From CALACW01 sp002431305 (GTDB lineage Bacteria > Bacillota > Clostridia > Oscillospirales > Acutalibacteraceae): a stretch of 12,679 bases of DNA. The notes beneath the pieces are model-generated. The model did not search any database. It saw only the letters and a list, made by a program, of their open reading frames with translations, and was not told the origin of the DNA. Positions 6,990-12,679 of the stretch are shown here, in pieces (the stretch's first letter is position 1; each line of letters begins with the position of its first letter). Where the stretch lies: assembly GCA_937890355.1 (NCBI GenBank), contig CALACW010000150.1, positions 1-12,679 of the forward strand, written 5' to 3'. A program made the translations under genes and the position numbers.

Positions 6990-8446
6990 ACGCTTTTCCT
7001 TTCATCTGCATTCTGTCTGTCTGATTCCAAGTTCAGCGGTAACGTCATTGTGACACGCGTACCGACGTTTTCCGTACTTGTAATTTCAAGAGTTCCATTA
7101 TGCATTTTTATAATTTCGTCAACAACGGCGAGGCCGATTCCCGACCCTCTGACCGAAACATTTGCTTTATAGAATTTTTCCTTAACATGGGCAAGGTCAT
7201 TTTTGGAAATCCCGCATCCGGTATCTGTAATATCTATGACAATATTGTTATCGGTTGTTTTATGAGCGCTGACAGAAACCTTACCGCCCTGTTTGTTGTA
7301 TTTAAATGCGTTGTCAAGCACGTTTACAAAAACCTGCTTTATTCTGCCGGCATCAGCCGACATCGGAGCCGTATAATCCGGAGACGAATAGCTTAACTCA
7401 ATTCCGTCGCGCTTTGCTCTGTCCATGAATACAAAAACAGCTTCATCAAGCTCGGCAAGCACGTCTATCGGCTCGAAACGAAGAGACAGCCGTCCGCTTT
7501 GCATTTTTGAAAAATCAAGTAATTCTTCTACCAGACCGTAAAGCCTGTCGGTTTCGCTGACAATAACGCCTAGTGCTTTTTCCGTTATTTCCTTATCCTC
7601 CGTACCCATACTCATAAGCGTTTCACCCCAGCCCTTAATCGCGGTCAAAGGAGTTCTCAGTTCATGAGATACGGTAGATATAAAATCGTTTTTTATCTTA
7701 TCCGTCCTTGCTATTTCGTCGGACATATAGTTAAATGTCTCGCAAAGCTCGCCTATTTCATCATCCTTGTTATAATCGTCAATTTTTGCATTAAAATCGC
7801 CCGATGCAAGCCTTTTTGCTGATTCGTTAATCTTTTTTACGGGATTTACAATTGATTTTATAAAATATAATCCCGAAATGCTCACAAAAAACAGAGCAAT
7901 AATACATGCAATCGATATAAGAACGGTATAAATAACATGCTGACGGTCAAGTCTCTGCAATGAAATTATAAATCTGACCGCACCGCCGATATCATTGCCG
8001 TTTGAAGGGAGAATAAAAGTTTTTGCAAGCACCTTTTCTCCGGTCGAATATCTGCCTATCCATGTACCTTCTTTTGTTTCGGACCGTTTTGCCGATTCAA
8101 AATCAGGCATTTCGGTCTGCTCAACGGGAAATCCCGTTGATGAAACCACCGCGGATCCTTTAGGATTGATTACCCAAACCTCCATAAGACTTGAATATGC
8201 GAAATTTTCAACAAAATCGCGCGCTCCGTTCTCGAAAACATTGTCCGTCGAACCTGTATATGCACTGAAAAAATTCTGCATGGACGATACGGATACTCTA
8301 GAATCAATTGAACTTTCCGCAATTTTATAATAATACTGTTTTAAAGCGTAGGAACACAAAACGTTAAAAATAACGAGTACCAGCACAATAATTCCGAATG
8401 TGTTGACAATCCATCGCCGTGTTATTCCGCTGCCGTGGCTTTTCAT
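6986..8446 (-). CDS. Membrane sensor histidine kinase with extracytoplasmic sensor and HAMP domains
   Basis: Sensor partner of the OmpR-type regulator encoded just upstream. A transmembrane helix (about 12-34), an exported region of about 135 residues and a second helix (about 171-195) are followed by HAMP (about 196-248). HisKA carries the phosphoaccepting histidine H261 in STVSHELRTPLTAIKGWGET, and HELRT also keeps the usual phosphatase residues. The ATPase domain has the N box NVLDNAFKYN (N379), G1 DTGCG (408-412) and G2 GSGIGLA (434-440). The exported region contains VWVINPKGSAVVSS, the kind of strand pattern seen in PAS/Cache-like sensors, so a Cache-like fold is likely; no ligand can be named. 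The ATG at 8446 has AGAGGTG 5 bases upstream. The overall layout resembles PhoR/ResE-type kinases, but which stimulus it reads is unknown. Confidence 0.95.
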   Translation of the reverse strand: MKSHGSGITRRWIVNTFGIIVLVLVIFNVLCSYALKQYYYKIAESSIDSRVSVSSMQNFFSAYTGSTDNVFENGARDFVENFAYSSLMEVWVINPKGSAVVSSTGFPVEQTEMPDFESAKRSETKEGTWIGRYSTGEKVLAKTFILPSNGNDIGGAVRFIISLQRLDRQHVIYTVLISIACIIALFFVSISGLYFIKSIVNPVKKINESAKRLASGDFNAKIDDYNKDDEIGELCETFNYMSDEIARTDKIKNDFISTVSHELRTPLTAIKGWGETLMSMGTEDKEITEKALGVIVSETDRLYGLVEELLDFSKMQSGRLSLRFEPIDVLAELDEAVFVFMDRAKRDGIELSYSSPDYTAPMSADAGRIKQVFVNVLDNAFKYNKQGGKVSVSAHKTTDNNIVIDITDTGCGISKNDLAHVKEKFYKANVSVRGSGIGLAVVDEIIKMHNGTLEITSTENVGTRVTMTLPLNLESDRQNADERKSV

Positions 8447-8480
8447 TTCAACACCTCTTGAAAGAAAGTAAAATAATCGT

Positions 8481-9185
8481 TCACGGAATCCACTTATATC
8501 CGAGTCCCCATATAGTCGTAAGATGTCTCGGCTTTGACGGTTCTTCCTCTATTTTCATTCTGAGTCTTCTGATATTAACATCAACGACCTTTTCGTCGCC
8601 GAAGTACGAAGCGCCCCAAACATATTTTAAAATGTCATTTCGCGTAAGCGCTGCGTTAGGATTACTCAAGAAATATTCCATTATCTGAAATTCAACCTGA
8701 GTAAGGTCAATCAAAACTCCGTTCTTCGTAAGCGTTCGGCTTCGAAGATTCAAAAGAAACTCTCCGCCCTCAACTACATCGCTTGCCGACGAGGAAACCT
8801 GAACATCCTTATTAACGGTAACTCTTCTGTAAATCGCGTCGATTCGAGCCATGAGTTCGGACGGAGAAAAAGGTTTCGTTATGTAATCGTCCGCACCGAC
8901 AAGAAGCCCCGTGACTTTATCCATTTCCTGAGTTTTTGCAGTAAGCATTACAATACCCAAAGTATTGCTTTTTGCTCTCAGCTGCTTACAGACTTCAAGT
9001 CCGTCGACAAAAGGCATCATTATATCGAGAAGTGCAACATCAAAATTGCCGTCAAATCTGTCATAAAGTTCAAGAGCCTGTTTTCCGTTTTCAGCCTCAA
9101 CCACATCATAACCGCTTCTTTTCAAATTAATGACAATAAAATCTCTTATTGAATTTTCATCTTCGGCTACGAGAATTCTTTTCAT
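8481..9185 (-). CDS. OmpR/PhoB-family response regulator
   Basis: A DNA-binding transcription factor activated by phosphorylation, presumably by the adjacent kinase. The receiver domain (about 1-120) has the acidic pocket E8-D9, phosphoacceptor D54 in LLDIMMP, T82 and K104 in TKPF, so all key residues are intact. The winged-helix DNA-binding domain (about 137-234) includes LTQVEFQIMEYFLSNPNAALTR, cited here by its ends LTQVEF and AALTR, then DVNIRRLRMKIEE and a terminal WGLGYKW, as expected for the family. The length of 234 residues is standard. The ATG at 9185 has AAAGGTGA upstream at suitable spacing. It lies 14 bases after the lipoprotein gene and 34 bases before the kinase gene. Target promoters cannot be deduced; regulation of its own operon is a reasonable guess. 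Confidence 0.96.
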   Translation of the reverse strand: MKRILVAEDENSIRDFIVINLKRSGYDVVEAENGKQALELYDRFDGNFDVALLDIMMPFVDGLEVCKQLRAKSNTLGIVMLTAKTQEMDKVTGLLVGADDYITKPFSPSELMARIDAIYRRVTVNKDVQVSSSASDVVEGGEFLLNLRSRTLTKNGVLIDLTQVEFQIMEYFLSNPNAALTRNDILKYVWGASYFGDEKVVDVNIRRLRMKIEEEPSKPRHLTTIWGLGYKWIP

Positions 9186-9199
9186 GTATATTTCACCTT

Positions 9200-10564
9200 T
9201 TAATAATCATCGGCAATCTGCAAAGCCGATTTAATTGTTTCAAGATTAATATTGTACTGACCGCTTTCATCAAATATAGAACAGAAATATGAATATACGG
9301 TACCGGATTTTAAATAAATACCGTCGCTGTAGCCCGCCGCATCAGAAATCAAAACGGCATTTATTGAAAATAGCTTAGTTTTAACCCCGTCTGAACCTAT
9401 AATGTAGAAAAGTGCACTGTGCGTATCTGCGTCAAATACGGCGGAAACCGAATTTATTATGCTGTCGGAAAGCTGTATCATATATCCGTCCGTGGAATTT
9501 CTGATGTATTCCTTAACTTTTTCAAACTGATTTTCACCGCCGATATATGAGTACCATGTAATAAGGTTTATCTGCTGATTTAGCGACTCGTTATATCTTG
9601 ACGTAACCTTACTGTCGTTAAGATGCTTTGCCGTGGGAATTTCAATATATCCGTCACCGTTAATGTCCGAACAGGTTACAGTAAGCGTCCTTGCGGTCGG
9701 ACATTTTCTCAATGTAAGGATATCAACGTCAACGGGCTTTACAAGTTTTTTTTCGTCAGCGTCCCAGTATACTATTTCCGTAACATACGACCCCGAAGCA
9801 ATTTCATCTATGTAAAGATAACATATTCCGTCCCTTACATCTGAAGCAATACCGGCAAACCCCGTATTTTCGGAATAAAGAATTGTATTTGCAAAAGAAT
9901 AAATACTGCCGTTTTCTGCGTCCATTTTTAAAAATGTTAAATCGGAAGTGTATTTTTCTGCGGTCGAATCAAGATATGCGAGCGCAATCTCCGTGTAACC
10001 GTCTGAATCAATGTCGGCAAAGTACATCTGAGTATACGGTTCCATTGCAAGGAACAGAAAACCGCCTTCCTTTGCCGAAGATGACGCATAAACGGACAGT
10101 CTTTTATTGCTTTTTGAATCAAGAATACTGTAACTGACGAGTATTTCGCATGTTCCGTCATTATTAAGATCGACAAAATCGACTGACTCGACTGCGCCGC
10201 CGTCGCCCTTAATATCATTTATACTTATCCATTCATCATCGGTTTTATCAAGAATATTCATATAAACGGTGTTTTCATCATCTTTTAAAGAGTAGAAAAC
10301 GACGGCCTCGTCGTCACCGTCTGAATCGTAATCATTAAGACAGAAAGCGGAGCGGTATTTTCCCGAAGCAGGCGTTTTCAGGACAATCTCTCCCTTATCC
10401 ATTACCGCTTTTTCAAAAGCAGTCTGAAGCAAAGCGTTATCACCGGTAAGTCCTGGAGGGGCAATTAAATTCTCCGCAGAATTAAAAGGCGAGGTGCATG
10501 ATGAAAGAAATATTAATACCGAAAACATAAGAAGAGCTGTAACGGAAACACTTTTTCTCATCAT
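9200..10564 (-). CDS. Exported lipoprotein with FG-GAP/VCBS-like calcium-loop repeats, predicted beta-propeller
   Basis: A hydrophobic signal segment (about 8-20) ends in the lipobox LSSC with C23 as the lipidated cysteine, so the protein should be anchored on the outer face of the membrane. Four loops of the form D-x-[DN]-x-D-G-x-x-E occur at D78-E86, D132-E140 (as DLNNDGTCE), D184-E192 and D300-E308, typical of FG-GAP/VCBS propeller blades with calcium-binding loops. Weaker DG motifs at 245, 359 and 414 fill the gaps at 52-59-residue spacing, which suggests seven blades. No catalytic motif is seen. Two consecutive ATGs (10564, 10561) follow AAAGGAGGT; either spacing works. Its place between ybbR and the two-component genes suggests an envelope ligand-binding or accessory sensor role, which is inference. 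Confidence 0.8.
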   Translation of the reverse strand: MMRKSVSVTALLMFSVLIFLSSCTSPFNSAENLIAPPGLTGDNALLQTAFEKAVMDKGEIVLKTPASGKYRSAFCLNDYDSDGDDEAVVFYSLKDDENTVYMNILDKTDDEWISINDIKGDGGAVESVDFVDLNNDGTCEILVSYSILDSKSNKRLSVYASSSAKEGGFLFLAMEPYTQMYFADIDSDGYTEIALAYLDSTAEKYTSDLTFLKMDAENGSIYSFANTILYSENTGFAGIASDVRDGICYLYIDEIASGSYVTEIVYWDADEKKLVKPVDVDILTLRKCPTARTLTVTCSDINGDGYIEIPTAKHLNDSKVTSRYNESLNQQINLITWYSYIGGENQFEKVKEYIRNSTDGYMIQLSDSIINSVSAVFDADTHSALFYIIGSDGVKTKLFSINAVLISDAAGYSDGIYLKSGTVYSYFCSIFDESGQYNINLETIKSALQIADDY

Positions 10565-10575
10565 GCAAACCTCCT

Positions 10576-11580
10576 TTACTCACTGTCATTTGAATTTGCA
10601 AATGTTATCTCAAACGAAGCATCCGGATTTTCAAAAGAATAATATTCGGAAGCGGGAACAGACGAAGCCTTAACGGTCATTTTATCTCCGTCTTTTATAT
10701 TCGACGCAGAAACGGAAGCGATAACGATATTTTTTATCGAATCCGCCTGTTCGGTATCTATTCCGAATTTTGCGGTTTTCGGATTTATTGAATAGCTTAT
10801 TCCGTCGGCAGACCCGTCTATATTGACACTCAACGGTATTTCTTCACTCTGCCAAACGCTTATTTTTACCTTTACTTTTTCTTCAAAATGAATATATTCA
10901 TTTATCGAAACAGTGTCAACCGCACGCGAACCTTCCAGACTTACAACAGTATCAACCGTCTGTGATTTTGTAAGAGTTCCGTCGATTTCGGGAGCAACAA
11001 CTACCCTGTTTACCTTGTCGATTTCCGTTTTCGGTCCGCTTAGAGTAACGCTTGTGGTAAGCGGTGTAACGTCGTGTATGACATAATCTGCAGCGACCGA
11101 TTCGGACAGCTTTGATTTATCGACTTCAACATCAAATTTCTTTGATTCCAGCGTATCAAAGTACACTGTAACGGACGAAACCGACATGTCGACAATCGAA
11201 ACTTCATCGGAATTCGACAAAACTGCCGCCTTTATCGGCAAATTCGAAATGCCGGCAGAGTCAACGTCGTTAGTTCTGGCAACGGCGGAAATATCTTCCG
11301 GTTTAAGTTTGGAAATAAGATATCTCGGTCCAGATACTGTAATATCAACCGTATTGTTGTACGTTCCGAATATCTGATAGCTGTTCTTTGAAATAACTCC
11401 GTTCTCCATGTCTATCGATATAGGAACGCTTATTGTCGTCTTTTCATCGGGGCTTGCATACATTGCAACGGCAACCCAAACAACAAAAGCGGCTATGAGA
11501 GAAACAAGGAAAACAAATTTGTTATTGTCTAAAAGTTTTTGAAACTTGCTGTCATTTGAATTTTTTGTAGCGTATTTCAT
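10576..11580 (-). CDS. cdaR: YbbR-domain membrane protein, CdaA partner (CdaR-like)
   Basis: The partner of CdaA: in Bacillus and Listeria CdaR binds CdaA in the membrane and modulates c-di-AMP synthesis. A short polar N-terminus precedes one transmembrane helix (about 22-41); the rest is outside the cell. YbbR repeats are recognised by a strand such as FDVEV followed about 30 residues later by V-x-x-SGP and a helix. Clear copies begin at about 50 (SGP 83-85) and 148 (SGP 181-183), and a degenerate third begins at about 247 (KFGIDTEQADSIKNI at 271-285, where SGP is lost). Bacillus CdaR is described with four repeats, so this is a shorter version. The ATG at 11580 overlaps the cdaA stop (ATGA), showing tight coupling. 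glmM, the usual next gene in Bacillus, is absent. Confidence 0.9.
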   Translation of the reverse strand: MKYATKNSNDSKFQKLLDNNKFVFLVSLIAAFVVWVAVAMYASPDEKTTISVPISIDMENGVISKNSYQIFGTYNNTVDITVSGPRYLISKLKPEDISAVARTNDVDSAGISNLPIKAAVLSNSDEVSIVDMSVSSVTVYFDTLESKKFDVEVDKSKLSESVAADYVIHDVTPLTTSVTLSGPKTEIDKVNRVVVAPEIDGTLTKSQTVDTVVSLEGSRAVDTVSINEYIHFEEKVKVKISVWQSEEIPLSVNIDGSADGISYSINPKTAKFGIDTEQADSIKNIVIASVSASNIKDGDKMTVKASSVPASEYYSFENPDASFEITFANSNDSE

Positions 11581-12479
11581 TCTTTTTTACCCCCTTTTGA
11601 TTTTTTTACAGGGGATTTTTTTGATTTGGATTTATCATCTTTTTCATGCGGTAAAAGCAAATCGCTGAGTTTGCTTCTCAATTCGCTGTCGGTCAAGTCT
11701 CTAATAAGCTGGCCGTCATAAGCAATGGATATAATTCCAGTTTCTTCGCTCGTGACAACAACAACGGCGTCGCTCATAAGACTTACTTCAAGAGCGGCTC
11801 TGTGTCTCGTTCCGACATGGTCGTAGATTTCTTTTTCGTTTCTCAGAGGTACAACGCACCTTGCGGCAACGATTCTGCCTTCATTGATTATTATTGCACC
11901 GTCGTGAAGAGCAGCTTTCGGAAAAAATATACTCAGAAGCATTTCGCACGTCGTCTGAGAATCAATAGGCACGCTCTGTTTCATCAAATCGCCGAGAAGT
12001 GAATTTCTTTGAAAAATGATCAAAGAACCTACTTTATCCTCACTCATCTGTCCGCATGCCCGGCAAACCGCATTTATTGCGTCAACAGTGTCATTATCGG
12101 CTTTATTGTCAGAGAAAAATGAAAAGTTCTTAATATTCTTACCCTGACCGAGACGTTCGAGTACCTGACGTATTTCCTTGCTGAAAATGATAACGAGAAT
12201 AACAAGAATATTGCTTATCACATTATCAAACAGAAACTTACTCGCACTCATCTGCAAAACGCTTACTATGATATACAACAGAATTACAAAAAGTAATCCC
12301 TTTATAATCTGAATTGACTGTGATTTTCTCAGCATTATTATCATACCGTAAAAAATTACGGCAACAAATAATATATCGAGAATATCGGTTATTGAATTTA
12401 TACTTGTAACTGCGCCGAAAAACTTTGACCACCATGAGGTGAATTCCGACGTAAAGGATAATGTCATCGGCATTATCAT
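11577..12479 (-). CDS. cdaA: Diadenylate cyclase CdaA (c-di-AMP synthase)
   Basis: Condenses two ATP into cyclic di-AMP, a messenger controlling potassium and osmolyte transport and cell-wall stability. Three transmembrane helices (about 33-50, 59-77, 86-102) are followed by a short linker and the DAC domain (about 125-260). The active-site motifs are intact: DGA at 193-195 (LHDGAIIINEGRI) and RHR at 225-227 (GTRHRAALE), with SEETG at 244-248. The length of 300 residues is somewhat more than the usual ~275, owing to a Lys-rich tail (about 280-300). The stretch QRNSLL (157-162) replaces the ERxTGL-like sequence I recall from other CdaA proteins. The ATG at 12479 has AGGCGGTGA 6 bases upstream; a 7-bp hairpin touches the start codon. 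The gene probably heads the transcript, after a 63-base gap behind ispF. Confidence 0.95.
   Translation of the reverse strand: MIMPMTLSFTSEFTSWWSKFFGAVTSINSITDILDILFVAVIFYGMIIMLRKSQSIQIIKGLLFVILLYIIVSVLQMSASKFLFDNVISNILVILVIIFSKEIRQVLERLGQGKNIKNFSFFSDNKADNDTVDAINAVCRACGQMSEDKVGSLIIFQRNSLLGDLMKQSVPIDSQTTCEMLLSIFFPKAALHDGAIIINEGRIVAARCVVPLRNEKEIYDHVGTRHRAALEVSLMSDAVVVVTSEETGIISIAYDGQLIRDLTDSELRSKLSDLLLPHEKDDKSKSKKSPVKKSKGGKKE
12457..12477 (-). repeat. 7-bp inverted repeat at the cdaA start codon
   Basis: In the message GATAATG (12471-12477) can pair perfectly with CATTATC (12457-12463) across the 7-base loop CCGATGA. The stem includes the G of the start codon and codons 2-8, downstream of the ribosome binding site. 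It is AT-rich and only moderately stable. The pairing is direct from the sequence; an effect on initiation is a guess. Confidence 0.4.
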
Positions 12480-12486
12480 TCGTCAT

Positions 12487-12495
12487 CACCGCCTA
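12487..12495 (-). promoter_or_regulatory. cdaA ribosome binding site with a one-base departure from consensus
   Basis: TAGGCGGTG lies 7 bases before the cdaA ATG. Compared with the ideal AGGAGGTG it has C for A in the middle. The same nine bases precede the carboxypeptidase ATG at 1917 (1924-1932, 6 bases away). Confidence 0.6.
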
Positions 12496-12525
12496 ACTGT
12501 ATAGAAAACAAATACTTGAATATTC
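12496..12525 (-). promoter_or_regulatory. Possible promoter for cdaA, sigma-E-like or weak sigma-A
   Basis: The 63-base ispF-cdaA gap is very AT-rich. GAATATT (12519-12525) and TATACAGT (12496-12503), 15 bases apart, resemble the Bacillus sporulation sigma-E elements (ATATT-type -35; CATACAnT -10, one mismatch), though the spacing is about one base longer than in the spoIID promoter as I recall it. A sigma-A alternative is TAGACA (12540-12545) with TATTCA (12517-12522) at 17 bases; its -10 matches only 3 of 6. A perfect TATAAT at 12549-12554 lies inside the ispF end but has no good -35. A promoter here is plausible because cdaA follows the longest gap; its type is unresolved. Confidence 0.3.
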
Positions 12526-12542
12526 CTAGTATTAATTATTGT

Positions 12543-12679
12543 CTAATCATTATATAAAATGCAGACCGCGTGTGCACTGATGCCCTCAAGTCTGCCCGTA
12601 AAACCGAGACCTTCCTCCGTCGTGGCTTTTACGTTGATATTTGAAACTTCTGTCTTACATAAACGCGCAATATTTTCAG
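12543..12679 (-). CDS. ispF: 2-C-methyl-D-erythritol 2,4-cyclodiphosphate synthase (IspF), C-terminal end only
   Basis: IspF makes the cyclic diphosphate intermediate of the non-mevalonate (MEP) isoprenoid pathway. Only the last 44 codons and the TAG stop (12543-12545) are inside the window; the rest is beyond the right edge. The visible residues contain NVKATTEEGLGFTGRLEGIS and a terminal HAVCILYND, matching the conserved IspF C-terminus (KATT-x-E-x-LGFTGR-x-EGI). The preceding residues ENIARLCKTEVSNI also fit the family. Metal and substrate residues nearer the N-terminus cannot be checked. No terminator follows the stop, so read-through into cdaA is possible. Confidence 0.9.
   Translation of the reverse strand, partial: ENIARLCKTEVSNINVKATTEEGLGFTGRLEGISAHAVCILYND

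Noticed and set aside
9209..9230. Inverted repeat as a terminator after the lipoprotein gene
   Set aside because: The stem is only 6 bp and is followed by GATTATTAAAAGG, not a T run.
12238..12489. Minus-strand open frame of 83 codons beginning just upstream of cdaA
   Set aside because: It is out of frame within the cdaA membrane region and shows no family features.
12480..12542. A c-di-AMP (ydaO-type) riboswitch before cdaA
   Set aside because: The gap is only 63 bases and lacks room for that fold.
12549..12554. Perfect TATAAT inside the end of ispF as the cdaA promoter
   Set aside because: The position 17 bases upstream reads GTGCAC, a poor -35, so it is mentioned only as an alternative.
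1..12679. Mobile element, CRISPR array, tRNA or rRNA
   Set aside because: No transposase or integrase signature, spaced repeats or cloverleaf-like segment was seen; all the space is taken by conserved genes.

Overview
The window is one dense block of chromosome in which every recognisable gene lies on the minus strand, so it reads from right to left. It looks like a spore-forming, low-to-mid-GC member of the Clostridia. The evidence is the core set cdaA-ybbR, scpA-scpB, prmC, a DUF1385 (YqhQ) protein and an RsuA/RluB-type pseudouridine synthase, together with the ytfI(DUF2953)-ytfJ(GerW) pair, which is typical of endospore formers. I favour an Oscillospirales/Ruminococcaceae-like lineage from the gene order, but that is recall and cannot be proved here. 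No rRNA, tRNA, IS element, CRISPR array or prophage gene is visible, and no gap exceeds about 65 bases.

Layout in transcription order. First is the 3' end of ispF (isoprenoid precursor synthesis), running off the right edge. A 63-base gap follows, then cdaA (c-di-AMP synthase) and ybbR/cdaR (its membrane partner), joined by an ATGA overlap. In Bacillus and Listeria glmM follows at this point. Here there is instead a predicted beta-propeller lipoprotein, an OmpR-family response regulator and a membrane sensor histidine kinase. ATGA overlaps then link the kinase to a DUF1385 membrane protein and that protein to prmC (release-factor methyltransferase). Next come an M50 site-2-type membrane protease, scpA and scpB (condensin partners, overlapping by 8 bases), a DUF2953 membrane protein, ytfJ/gerW, a D,D-carboxypeptidase of the PBP5/DacF class, and an RluB-type pseudouridine synthase running off the left edge.

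How the genes fit together. No convincing intrinsic terminator lies in any gap, and most neighbours are overlapping or within 35 bases, so cdaA through rluB could be one long transcript with internal promoters. The right half (cdaA to the kinase) looks like an envelope-sensing module: c-di-AMP synthesis and its extracytoplasmic partner, an exported propeller lipoprotein and a two-component system. The left half mixes chromosome segregation, translation and rRNA modification, and sporulation or cell-wall genes.

The points most worth a second look are: the lipoprotein/two-component insertion beside cdaA-ybbR; seven DG-centred motifs at about 55-residue spacing in the lipoprotein; a 12-bp hairpin that takes in part of the carboxypeptidase ribosome binding site just downstream of a possible promoter; and a 7-bp hairpin touching the cdaA start codon.
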